Positions 16,490-24,356 of a stretch of DNA of 28,108 bases are shown piece after piece. The stretch is from Alkalibacterium indicireducens (GTDB lineage: Bacteria; Bacillota; Bacilli; Lactobacillales; Carnobacteriaceae_A), in contig NZ_BAAADA010000114.1 in the NCBI RefSeq assembly GCF_039522005.1, positions 1 through 28,108 on the forward strand, in the 5' to 3' direction. The translations under genes were made by a program, and so were the position numbers. Under the pieces are notes generated by a model, which searched no databases, had not been told where the DNA came from, and saw nothing but the letters and a program-made list of their open reading frames with translations. Position 1 is the first letter of the stretch. The number at the start of each line of letters is the position of its first letter.

Positions 16490-18382
16490 TTGATTGAACA
16501 AACTAAAGAGTCACAGGAAAAATTTCTAGAACTTACAAAGGTTAATACAGAAACAGCAGCAAAAGATTTTGCTGAACTGTTAGAAAAAAATAAAACATAT
16601 TTTCTTAATGGGCAATGGGGGTCAGGAAAAACTGAATTTTTAAGTGACACAAGACAGTATTCAAAAAAATGGTTTACTTTTTTAGATTTATGGAGAGTCC
16701 AAGATGAACGAACAGTTGTCACAATTGCCTCTGCTAAATTAATGCCAAAAATATACTGGGGATTAAAAATAGTTACAGTATTATCAGTTATTATTTCAAT
16801 CTTGATGACTGGTGTTGTGGATTTAGGTATATCTCAAATTACTGATACACTGGGAGCACAAATCACTGGTGGGATTGCTCTTTTTGTTGCAGTATGCAGT
16901 TTCTTCAAAGTGAAATCTGATGCATTTTATATTCAGATACTCAAAATTTTTCCATTTAAGAAAAGATTATTAATTATAGACGATTTTGATAGAATCGATT
17001 TAAAAACACAGGAGCAAATATATGTGCTGTTTAACCTTCTTGAGAATAAGATTCCTATTGTTTTCGTAGGTGATTACAATCAACTAGCAAGAAATAATAG
17101 TAAGTTTCTTCAAAAAATTATTAATCAGAAAATTGAACTGCCTTATAACTTACATCCAAACAATATTTGGAAGGAATACTTCAGTGAGTTAAAAATTAAA
17201 TTAAAGACCCCTATTCCTGATAAATTCCAGAAAATGATAATAGGAGAACAGCGGAACTTACGTGAACGTGAGCAGTTTAACGATTATGTAAATCATGAAT
17301 TTTTTATTCGCAGAAAACTTGACCGTGTGCAACCCACTCAACAACTATTAGTTATCTATGTTTATCTGTTCTATCCAAATTATTACAACATCTTAGTAAA
17401 TGACTCTTCATTTGAATTTGCCAAGCAACTAGAGGGTGAAGATAAGAAAGTTATTGATTGGTCTCCAGAAAAACTTCTCCATACTCTTTTATACGATATG
17501 CAGAGAAAAGATTCTAAGGGTTATCCATATCCGTTTACAAAAAATAAAGAGGAATATTTCTTGTATGAACAACCTTCAAATTCAACAATAGAGGAACTAG
17601 AAGGCTTAATTGAAAAAGATAGTACTTTAAAGACCTCTCTATTGTCTAACATAGATACAGATTTCTACCAGTATCTACAATCACACTATCAAGATTTTTC
17701 TCAAGAGAAAAAAGATCGAATACTAAGTACTACTTTAGAACTAGTAAAACAATATAAAGAAAGCAGTACAATTAGGTATATTCTTACTGAAAAAAATGAA
17801 GAAATAATGCCCCGCAAACAATATATAGATAATAACACGTGGGGAATTCCCGAAAAAAGAGCAAATAAAACTGATGAGGAGATTCATAAAGAAATATACC
17901 AATCTTGGCATACACTGCTAGAAAAACATGAATTTGATTTTTCACAAGAAATTTATTTACTTGAAAAGTACAGCGAGCTTCACTTTCATGCTTTAGGCAC
18001 ACTATTTCCAGATATTAATATCACTTCCACTGATTCTCTTCATTGGGATAGAAAAGATTTCTTATTGAATGTATATATCTCGTCACAAGATATTTGGGGA
18101 AAATTTAAATATTGGTCAAAGATTACTTGGAAAGCTATCGCTGACCTTCCTGATGAACAGTACCTCTCTTTCTGGACAGCACAAGGTATCATCGATAATA
18201 AAAGAATAGTTGATTTTGATTCAATCCCTGCGGATAAAAAATACACTGTTTGGTTAAGCAAACGAGATTTTGAACATCCAGACAAATTTATAGATTACCA
18301 ATTTGTAGTTGATAAAATTGAGCCCAGATTGAAATCCTTAGAAGAAAAAGGATACGCTTTTGTAAAAGCTACAAAAGGATAG
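16490..18382 (+). CDS. KAP-family P-loop NTPase with internal membrane helices
   Basis: A 630-residue protein. Walker A is GQWGSGKT (41-48). Two membrane helices follow (about 88-113 and 124-140), then Walker B RLLIIDDFDRID (159-170). A membrane insertion between Walker A and Walker B is the hallmark of KAP NTPases (PF07693). The C-terminal 400 residues are charged and helical, with no domain I recognise. KAP proteins often occur in defence islands and are anchored at the membrane. The start is TTG 16490 with a strong GAAAGGAG in front; no ATG fits. The 111-base gap after AbiEii has no terminator, so co-transcription with abiE is possible. A predicted antiphage effector by context only. Confidence 0.82.
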   Translation: MIEQTKESQEKFLELTKVNTETAAKDFAELLEKNKTYFLNGQWGSGKTEFLSDTRQYSKKWFTFLDLWRVQDERTVVTIASAKLMPKIYWGLKIVTVLSVIISILMTGVVDLGISQITDTLGAQITGGIALFVAVCSFFKVKSDAFYIQILKIFPFKKRLLIIDDFDRIDLKTQEQIYVLFNLLENKIPIVFVGDYNQLARNNSKFLQKIINQKIELPYNLHPNNIWKEYFSELKIKLKTPIPDKFQKMIIGEQRNLREREQFNDYVNHEFFIRRKLDRVQPTQQLLVIYVYLFYPNYYNILVNDSSFEFAKQLEGEDKKVIDWSPEKLLHTLLYDMQRKDSKGYPYPFTKNKEEYFLYEQPSNSTIEELEGLIEKDSTLKTSLLSNIDTDFYQYLQSHYQDFSQEKKDRILSTTLELVKQYKESSTIRYILTEKNEEIMPRKQYIDNNTWGIPEKRANKTDEEIHKEIYQSWHTLLEKHEFDFSQEIYLLEKYSELHFHALGTLFPDINITSTDSLHWDRKDFLLNVYISSQDIWGKFKYWSKITWKAIADLPDEQYLSFWTAQGIIDNKRIVDFDSIPADKKYTVWLSKRDFEHPDKFIDYQFVVDKIEPRLKSLEEKGYAFVKATKG

Positions 18383-18405
18383 ATATACATGAATAGAGTA
18401 TATCT
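18381..18405. repeat. 8-bp inverted repeat at the KAP gene end
   Basis: AGATATAC (18381-18388) and GTATATCT (18398-18405) overlap the KAP stop codon. There is no T-run directly after it, so it is a weak terminator candidate. Confidence 0.35.
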
Positions 18406-18659
18406 TTGATTTAAAGAGGGGGACTTTTTTTATTCTCTCCAATTAAAATCTTTACTTCCAAAACATCTCATTATCCACTAATATAAATTGCGGTATTAAA
18501 TGCTGGAAGCAGCTACGGTTGGTGCTTTTTTTGTATGAACAGTGCGAAAAAAATATACGAATTGGCTATTGGTACCAACCACAATATCAGAATGCCTACT
18601 AATGGATGTAAGACGAAAATCAGAAAAAATGTCTAGTATGCTATTACTCAGACAAGAAA

Positions 18660-18899
18660 TTGATCGATAAGATAGTGACCCATCTCGGATTCATTCGAAT
18701 GTTCAATAGACCAGTGAACAGTGTCAATAAATGGCTGGAACGAAAAGCGTATCAGTTGCCTGAATTTACGGTCATTGATTATTTAGAATTCATAACCTAT
18801 TTTAAATCGCAGCAGTTGATCTTTTCTCTCTATGGTGAAGATAATCCCTATATGGAAGAGATACGAGCTTTCTTTCAACTGCCTGAAATAAGTAGTTAG
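18660..18899 (+). CDS. hypothetical protein, possibly a gene remnant (79 aa)
   Basis: The frame is open from 18612 and begins at best with TTG 18660; there is no clear ribosome binding site. It reads HLGFIRMFNRPVNSVNKWLERKAYQ, then EFTVIDYLEFITYF and GEDNPYMEEIRAFFQLPEISS, which looks like the end of a real protein. I do not recognise the family. A shortened copy of the same text lies at 21377-21448, and terminator-like hairpins follow both copies, so this belongs to a duplicated segment. It may be the 3' part of a larger lost gene. Confidence 0.45.
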   Translation: MIDKIVTHLGFIRMFNRPVNSVNKWLERKAYQLPEFTVIDYLEFITYFKSQQLIFSLYGEDNPYMEEIRAFFQLPEISS

Positions 18900-18970
18900 C
18901 TTTTAAAAGTCTGATTTTATTTGTGAATAACAGAACAATTTCTACCCTAGAAAATTCAGTAATTTTTCAA

Positions 18971-19017
18971 AAAGAAGGCCCTAACAGAAAGTTACTCTTT
19001 CTCTCAGGGCCTCCTTT
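18971..19017. terminator. intrinsic terminator, probably bidirectional
   Basis: GGCCCT (18977-18982) pairs with AGGGCC (19006-19011), and the inner AGAAAG/CTTTCT extends it; A-rich and T-rich flanks lie on the two sides. It separates the 79-aa gene from the minus-strand genes and resembles the hairpin at 21511-21563. Confidence 0.6.
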
Positions 19018-19090
19018 GGAATTTTATTTACTTCATCAGTGGTAACCAAATCCGCTTCTCCATTTCAATCCAGAAAGGAATAGCTAAACA
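19014..19090 (-). pseudogene. relic of a PemK-like toxin, C-terminal fragment
   Basis: On the minus strand this reads AIPFWIEMEKRIWLPL, closely matching VIPSWIDIGKRIWLPL in the toxin gene at 21606-21938. The DNA from 19014 to 19090 aligns with 21671-21749 at most positions. Only about 25 codons remain. It abuts the 3' end of the HIRAN gene, so the rest was replaced or deleted. Confidence 0.65.
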
Positions 19091-19812
19091 GTAAGCAATA
19101 GATTGGTCTCTCGTTCTGTCTTTTGTATATTAGCTTTTTGTCCTTTAACTAAGATGTTTACTTTCCTATGAGAAGAAGCCTGCGAGTTAAAATCAAAGCT
19201 CACAACTTCAAATCTAGAATTACTTTCAATAACAGTCTTCATAAAGTCGGAATAAAAGGCAGGGACATAACCAATAGTTTCCCCTGCATATTTCACGATG
19301 ATTGCATCAGGATCTTGACCATTATCTTCTTCCGTTTCAAAAGAAATTTCAGATAAATCTTTAAGTTGTCGTTTATCTTCGTTATAGTGTTGCCATCCAC
19401 GAACATAAAAATCAAAGCTAAAATCTTTTCCATCAAAATCTACCGGCTTAACAAATTCATAGTTATCTGAAATAAGTTTCCCGCCAGTCATAGTTAAAAC
19501 TTCAAACTCATCATTTTTAACGCTCAAGTTATTTGCTTTTAAAAGCTCCACATAATCCGGTCTCGCTTTATTTGGTAACCTTCTAGAAAACGCGCTAAAT
19601 AGCTTATCTGAAGTGTACGTTTTAACTGCACTCGGAAAAGAAGGATGTAAATGATATCCATTTTCTAGGGCATCTTTTAAACCTCTTTTTTTGTTTTGGC
19701 TTTCATATGCAAAACGATAATCGTCATTTTCTTCCAGCGTTAAATTAGCAACATGGTACCATTGTCTACTCTGTTGGTTTTGCCATAAAAGGCATAATGT
19801 TCTATTTTGCAT
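19084..19812 (-). CDS. HIRAN-domain protein with HipA-N-like half
   Basis: A 242-residue protein. The first half (LCLLWQNQQSRQWYHVANLTL, FSAFSRRLPNKARPDYVELLKANNLS, FEVLTMTGGKL) resembles the N-terminal subdomain of HipA kinases but has no kinase core. The second half (FYVRGWQHY, then DPDAIIVKYAGETIGYVPAFYSDF) is a HIRAN domain, which binds DNA 3' ends in HLTF-type proteins and occurs alone in bacteria. ATG 19812 has AGAAGG 9 bases before it. The last codons run directly into the toxin relic, so the C-terminus may be altered by a rearrangement. Function in this form is unknown; neighbours suggest a defence or toxin-antitoxin role. Confidence 0.72.
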   Translation of the reverse strand: MQNRTLCLLWQNQQSRQWYHVANLTLEENDDYRFAYESQNKKRGLKDALENGYHLHPSFPSAVKTYTSDKLFSAFSRRLPNKARPDYVELLKANNLSVKNDEFEVLTMTGGKLISDNYEFVKPVDFDGKDFSFDFYVRGWQHYNEDKRQLKDLSEISFETEEDNGQDPDAIIVKYAGETIGYVPAFYSDFMKTVIESNSRFEVVSFDFNSQASSHRKVNILVKGQKANIQKTERETNLLLTV

Positions 19813-19904
19813 ATTAATCAACCTTCTATTTTTTATATTTCCCCAAAACATGGGTTTTTAGTCTTACAACTTTTTTTGGCGTATTGTAAAATGAAACGCA
19901 TCAA

Positions 19905-19968
19905 TTAAAAAAGACATGAAGATTCGGTATACTTAAGTCACCACAACAAAGTATAGGAGCGAATCTTC
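19905..19968 (+). promoter_or_regulatory. IS30 transposase promoter with start-masking hairpin
   Basis: -35 TTAAAA (19905-19910) and -10 TATACT (19928-19933) are 17 bases apart. GAAGATTCG (19918-19926) is exactly complementary to CGAATCTTC (19960-19968), the latter directly before the ATG and touching the AGGAGC. The left arm lies upstream of the expected start point near 19940, so only read-through RNA would contain both arms. Confidence 0.55.
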
Positions 19969-21032
19969 ATGTCACACACTCATTTTAACAAAAAGAATAC
20001 CAAAGGACATTTGAAATTTAAAGAGCGCGAGTTAATTGAAAAATGGCTAAACGAAGACAAAAAACAAGCTGAAATTGCTCGACTACTTGGACGTGACCGA
20101 TCCACCATATATCGAGAAATCAAACGCGGAAAAGTCCCTCAAATTATTAACGGTAAAAAAGTGGTGCTTTACCGTGCTGACTATTCGGAGACAAAGTATC
20201 TACAAAACAGGCAACGCAGTCAATCCAAAGGATTGAAAGCTTTCTCTGGTCGGTTTTGGTATAAACTAAAAAAAGCGCACCATAAAGGCTGGTTTAAAGG
20301 TAAGAACCGTATTCACAACATTAAAACCTTTGTTAAGAAATATGCACGACACAACCCGAAAGAAAAAGTTCCTTGCTTTAAAACGGTTTACCGCTATATT
20401 AGGGAAAATGCATTGCCTATCAAACCACATGATTTGCCGGTGATGTATCGCTTAACTCCTCGTAAAAACAAGAAGAGTAAGCCTAAAGGTCAAAATAAAA
20501 AAGTGCTTGGACAAAGTATTTCTGATCGTCCCCCACAGGTTTTAGACCGTATTGAATTTGGTCATTGGGAAGCGGATTTAGTCAAAGGCAAAAAAATAAA
20601 GAAGAACCCGCAATCATCACATTACTAGAAAGAAAAACGCGTTATGCACTCACAATGAAAATTAGAGATTACTCTAGTGAAACTGTCCTAACAGCTTTTA
20701 AACGTATTTTAAGCGCCAATCCAGAGGCCTTTAAGACTATTACGTTTGATAATGGATCTGAGTTTTCAAAAGTATCTGAACTTGAAACTGACCGTTTGTC
20801 CATCTATTTCTGTCATGCTTATTCTTCCTGGGAAAGAGGGTCAAATGAGAACTTCAATAAATTACTTCGAGAGTTTATACCTAAGGGGCTTTCCCTCCAT
20901 CAGTTTACTTTAGAATCCATCATCGAAGCAGCTGATAGAATTAATAAACGCATCAGAGAAGTCTTGGATTTGGAATCGGCAGTTGACTGTTATAACCAAG
21001 AAATAGCACAATTAAAAAGCGACTCAACCTAG
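19969..21032 (+). pseudogene. IS30-family transposase, frameshifted at an A7 run
   Basis: The N-terminal part has the IS30 helix-turn-helix (HLKFKERELIEKWLNEDKKQ, IARLLGRDRSTIYREIKRG) and begins the DDE domain with FGHWEADLVKGK. At A7 (20590-20596) the frame fails. The expected text resumes one frame away as NKEEPAIITLLERKTRYALTMKI, then FDNGSEFS with the second Asp and SSWERGSNENFNKLLREF with the Glu. The stop is at 21030-21032. Eight A would give one normal protein of about 354 residues. All three catalytic acids are present across the two frames. The ATG is well supported by TAGGAGC. Confidence 0.85.
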
Positions 21033-21152
21033 CCCGGATCGAAACCGATTAAGAAGCGAATTTTTTTCACCCCCATGGGGGTGGCCCGTTCACTTCCTAA
21101 TTAAATGGTCTATGTCTTGTTTTAATAAAAGTGTTGCGATTGATTTGACAAT

Positions 21153-21510
21153 GGAAGTTATTTTTTTGTTCCCAAGACGAAACATTTCTTACTTCCATTT
21201 GTTATTACTCCTAATTAAAGCAAAGTAAATAGTAAAGTTATTTGTTAAAAAAAGTACTCAATAATATTATACCTTAATAATCTTAAAAATATAGAGATTA
21301 TTGTTAATTTACTTAACCTCAAGTTAATCCAGTTACCTTCGCTCTTACCCTTCTAAACATTTTTATTCATTTGAGATCAGTGAACTGTGTTCCTAACTGG
21401 CTGGAACGAAAAGCTTATCAGTTGCCTGAAATAAGTAGTAAGTTTTAAACCTTTGCTTTCATTTGTGAATATTTTAACAATTAATATCCATTTAAATCCA
21501 TTAGATTTCC
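21153..21510. other. intergenic region with truncated repeat copy
   Basis: AT-rich, with no open gene. Its only recognisable content is the shortened copy of the 79-aa gene (21377-21448, listed separately). The rest shows no hairpin or frame I can support. Confidence 0.4.
21377..21448 (+). repeat. truncated second copy of the 79-aa gene
   Basis: 21377-21448 matches 18711-18762 (GGCTGGAACGAAAAGC, ATCAGTTGCCTGAA) and then jumps to the gene's last codons (GCCTGAAATAAGTAGT, as at 18883-18898). The join falls at the short repeat TGCCTGAA, which occurs at both places in the full copy, so a slippage deletion of about 130 bases explains it. Confidence 0.7.
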
Positions 21511-21565
21511 AAAAAGAGGTGCTGCCAGAAAGAGTAAAACCTTTCTGTCAGCACCTCTTTTTTAT
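21511..21565. terminator. strong bidirectional intrinsic terminator
   Basis: AAAGAGGTGCTG-CAGAAAG pairs with CTTTCTG-CAGCACCTCTTT across an 8-base loop, with AAAAA before and TTTTTT after. It ends the toxin gene on the minus strand. Confidence 0.85.
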
Positions 21566-21605
21566 TCGAAATGTTATAAATCTCAGGTAACATTTTGAAG
21601 ACTAC

Positions 21606-21938
21606 CTATGAAAAATAGTTTTCCAGAAAATCTGCCAGTTTTTCTTTATCTCTCAATGTTAATTGACCCACTTTGGAAATTTTATCTACTTCATTTAGTG
21701 GTAACCAAATACGTTTCCCTATATCAATCCAGGAAGGAATGACTAAACCAGCTTCTTTCCAATCTTCAATTTTATAATACTGCTTTTGTATGCGTTTCGA
21801 CTTTTTTGCAAATTTACTAGTTAAGCTGTAGAATTCAATACCCTCTCGATCAAAATCAAGAACTAATATCGGTCTTCATTTTCCCCCATCACCTTTACTA
21901 AAAGCCACATATACTGTAACAATATCATAGTTATTCAT
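21606..21938 (-). pseudogene. PemK/MazF-like toxin with premature TGA
   Basis: From ATG 21938 it reads MNNYDIVTVYVAFSKGDGGK, then TGA (21876-21878), then RPILVLDFDREGIEFYSLTSKF, KIEDWKEAGLVIPSWIDIGKRIWLP and LADFLENYFS to TAG 21606. The G-K-(K/R)-R-P-x-L-V pattern across the stop is that of PemK-like toxins, so the TGA probably replaced CGA. One frame is otherwise intact over 110 codons. The ATG overlaps the RelB-type antitoxin stop (ATGAATAA). No restart with a ribosome binding site lies after the TGA. The C-terminal part has a second, older relic at 19014-19090. Confidence 0.75.
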
Positions 21939-22218
21939 AGTCATACTCTTCGTTTGCAAACCACTCCTCGACTTCTTCTCTTGTCTCAAGCTTTTCTAAT
22001 GGAGCGCGTTTAGATGCTTGATTTAGACGAATAGCTGCTTTTTGCTCCCTAGTTAACATTAGATCAAAGGGCAAGCCACCACTTGCTAGTACTTGTTTAT
22101 AAAATGCATTGACTGCAGTTGTCTGATTTAATCCTAATTCCTCAAAAATCAGTTCAACTTCTTCGGCAACTTCTTTATCTATTTGAATCTGAATACGCTT
22201 CTTCTCTTTCATACTCAT
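21931..22218 (-). CDS. RelB/DinJ-family antitoxin
   Basis: A 95-residue protein. The N-terminal ribbon-helix-helix (RIQIQIDKEVAEEVELIFEELGLNQTTAVNAFYKQVLASGGLPFDL) is typical RelB/DinJ (PF04221), and the acidic tail (REEVEEWFANEEYDYE) would contact a toxin. ATG 22218 has AAGGAG 9 bases upstream; a second ATG at 22212 is possible. The gene overlaps its toxin by 8 bases. The usual partner of DinJ is a YafQ/RelE toxin, whereas here the partner is PemK-like; this pairing is known in lactobacilli-type genomes as far as I recall. The antitoxin is intact while the toxin is interrupted. Confidence 0.87.
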   Translation of the reverse strand: MSMKEKKRIQIQIDKEVAEEVELIFEELGLNQTTAVNAFYKQVLASGGLPFDLMLTREQKAAIRLNQASKRAPLEKLETREEVEEWFANEEYDYE

Positions 22219-22357
22219 ATTTACTCACTCCTTATTACTATTTGTATATATTATACTATTATTTTACTCAAATTTAGTTGTTTTGGCAATAAAAGCTTCT
22301 TCTCATCTAGATTATTGACCTTTAAACCGGTTTTTCATATGAGTTTATCTTTTTTGT

Positions 22358-23206
22358 TTAAACTAGTCGCACATAGGTTGAGCTAGCGGTAATGTAAAAA
22401 ATCTTTCCGGCAGAATTCTTCACTTTATATTGTTCGCCTCTTCCAACTTTAATTTTTTCTAAAATAGTTGGAAACCCCAGACCCTTAGTGACATACCCGA
22501 ACACATCCTGATCAGCCCAACTTGGTTTATTGTAAAACCTCAGTTGTCCGTCATGTATGCTTTCCACTCTTTTACCAATATAATCAGGAGCTGGCTTACT
22601 TGACTCTTTAACGTTCGAGTCAGGACTTGTCTTCTTTGACCCGTCCGGCTTCACATACTGAATACCGATTTTTCTGCAAATACATTCCACCACAGCTTCT
22701 GCTGCCTGGATAAACATGTCTGAGCGAGTATAGACTTGATGATCGACTACATTATCAATAAATCCATATTCGATGATGACCGTTTCTGTTTTCCCTGTTA
22801 AACGGTGCATGAAATAGTAGTCTGTTCCTTTTCTAATTTCTCTAGTGAATACACGGCGCAATGGAAGACCCGTTGTTTTGACTAGTGAATCAGCTATGTC
22901 TTTTGCAAAATCGGGCTTAGCATGGATAGAGTGAATTGTCTCTACTCCCCGTGCTGAACCGTTAAACGCATTCCAGTGGTTCGATACACAGACGTCATAC
23001 TGATTTTTGATCCGAGCGATTCGTTGAGTGGGATCTAATGACACATCAGACTTTCTTGTAATCGCAACTTGAGCACCCAATGCTTTCAACCGCTTATACT
23101 GGTATAAACTTATTTCAAGTGTCCAGTCTTTCTCATTCACACCAAACCCGATTGCTCCCGGGTCCGTCCCGCCATGTCCCGCATCAATAATAATTGTCTT
23201 ACTCAT
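22358..23206 (-). CDS. N-acetylmuramoyl-L-alanine amidase (Amidase_3)
   Basis: A 282-residue zinc amidase that cleaves the bond between MurNAc and the stem peptide. TIIIDAGHGGTDPGAIG contains the first zinc His; a Glu (NEKDWTL), SNHWNAF with the second zinc His, and VIIEYGFIDN with the catalytic Glu follow. A linker (DGSKKTSPDSNVKESSKP) leads to a C-terminal SH3-like part (YNKPSWADQDVFGYVTKG, YITASSTYVRLV) likely to bind the wall. There is no signal peptide, as in phage endolysins and some competence lysins. It lies 38 bases after a sigma factor gene on the same strand with no holin visible. Confidence 0.88.
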   Translation of the reverse strand: MSKTIIIDAGHGGTDPGAIGFGVNEKDWTLEISLYQYKRLKALGAQVAITRKSDVSLDPTQRIARIKNQYDVCVSNHWNAFNGSARGVETIHSIHAKPDFAKDIADSLVKTTGLPLRRVFTREIRKGTDYYFMHRLTGKTETVIIEYGFIDNVVDHQVYTRSDMFIQAAEAVVECICRKIGIQYVKPDGSKKTSPDSNVKESSKPAPDYIGKRVESIHDGQLRFYNKPSWADQDVFGYVTKGLGFPTILEKIKVGRGEQYKVKNSAGKIFYITASSTYVRLV

Positions 23207-23244
23207 CTAGTTTCCTTCTCTCTTTATCAATATAAGCCTTGAAT

Positions 23245-23790
23245 TTAACTCTTCAGCACTGCTTTAAAATGAGCCAGTTTAATGGCGGTCTTTTTTCTCC
23301 ATTCATACACTGTCTTCCGGCTGACATTATGTTTTTTCGCTATATCCGTAATAGACAGCTGATCGATTGCCGCATCTCTCAAGTACTGCTGCTCATTAGG
23401 CGTCAAATATTTAAGCATCGTCGGCATCAACTCCCAGACCAGCCAGTCACTATCCGATTCGACACCTTCTTCTGGCACAGAACGATCAAGCGCCTCACCT
23501 ATCAGTGTTTCTCTTTCCGCATTTTTGATCGCCTTTCTCATCTCATCAATAATTCCCCAACGAATTTTCTGAAAGGCATAACCGGTAAACTGATAGAAAT
23601 ACGCTTCCTGACACAAATCTTCCGGAAATGTCTCATAAGCCTCAACCAGCTTCAATAATCCAATCTGTACATAGTCATCGTAGTCCGGATGATTAAAGCG
23701 AATCCCGCACTTTCTCAGCACCCCATATACGATACTTTCATGAACGAAGAAAAAATCATGTTCCATCTCTTCTGTTAATTTTCTTTTCAT
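23245..23790 (-). CDS. sigma-70-family factor, ComX/SigH-like
   Basis: A 181-residue two-domain sigma factor. Region 2 reads HPDYDDYVQIGLLKLVEAYETF and FYQFTGYAFQKIRWGIIDEMRK. Region 4 has the helix-turn-helix LSITDIAKKHNVSRKTVYEWRKKTAIKLAHF at the end. Size and layout fit the alternative sigma factors ComX/SigH of Lactobacillales or a phage late-gene regulator. ATG 23790 has AAAAGGATC before it. The amidase gene follows directly, suggesting that the factor and a lysin are made together. No pheromone or other competence gene is visible here, so the ComX label is tentative. Confidence 0.78.
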   Translation of the reverse strand: MKRKLTEEMEHDFFFVHESIVYGVLRKCGIRFNHPDYDDYVQIGLLKLVEAYETFPEDLCQEAYFYQFTGYAFQKIRWGIIDEMRKAIKNAERETLIGEALDRSVPEEGVESDSDWLVWELMPTMLKYLTPNEQQYLRDAAIDQLSITDIAKKHNVSRKTVYEWRKKTAIKLAHFKAVLKS

Positions 23791-24356
23791 TATTGATCCT
23801 TTTCTTGAAGATCTTCTGTTTTATTTGCACAAGGCCTTGTACACCCTTACTATAGGCGGAAGTGCTTTCTCATTCAAAAGGCCAAAAAAGCTGAAACTAA
23901 TCCGAAATAAATGGAATCGAACAAGTTTGGGAGAAGTTTAGAAGAAAAATGGAATCGAAGGGAAGAATATTTAATCAACTTTTTATCTAAATTTAGCGGA
24001 TGTGCAAAAAAAAATGACTCTGAAGGAGTCATCTTTTTCCCTATAATTTGGATTGGAATTTCAAACAATTTTAAAATGATAATCATCAGACATCTATATC
24101 TAAAAAAGACGAAACTGAGCAATTGTAAACTAATTTGTCTTGGAGCAAGATAGTCAGCAGCAAAACAAATAGCCCTTATTAAAATCTTATAGTAGCAAGG
24201 GCTACTTAGTTTGTCTATTAAGAACTAAGAGTCTGTAACTCATTTATAACAGGTTAACTCACTGCTGCTGAAGGTCGCACAGATGGCTCATTCTGTCCTA
24301 TACACTCATGTAGTGTTCACAACTCCTGAGATAGATGGCAATATTTTAAATAAACC
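23791..24356. other. intergenic region with one terminator hairpin
   Basis: About 570 AT-rich bases between two minus-strand operons. The hairpin at 24014-24032 is the clearest element. A second inverted repeat, TAGCCCTT (24168-24175) with AAGGGCTA (24195-24202), may be structural. The 80-codon frames on both strands lack ribosome binding sites. Confidence 0.4.
24008..24038. terminator. intrinsic terminator hairpin
   Basis: ATGACTC (24014-24020) pairs with GAGTCAT (24026-24032) over a 5-base loop, flanked by a run of nine A and by CTTTTT. It can work in either direction. Confidence 0.65.

Larger units (their letters stand above)
19883..21152 (+). mobile_element. IS30-family insertion sequence
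   Basis: The ends form imperfect inverted repeats: the left begins ATTGTAAAATGAAACGCA at 19883 and the right, read in reverse complement from 21152, begins ATTGTCAAATCAATCGCA; AGACAT recurs further in on both sides. The length is about 1.27 kb with one transposase gene. I cannot identify a target duplication with confidence, so the outer boundaries are good to a few bases only. A 16-bp perfect palindrome (CACCCCCATGGGGGTG, 21068-21083) lies between the transposase stop and the right end. Confidence 0.75.

Noticed and set aside
23911..24153. 80-codon plus-strand frame
   Set aside because: It runs straight through a terminator hairpin and has no ribosome binding site.
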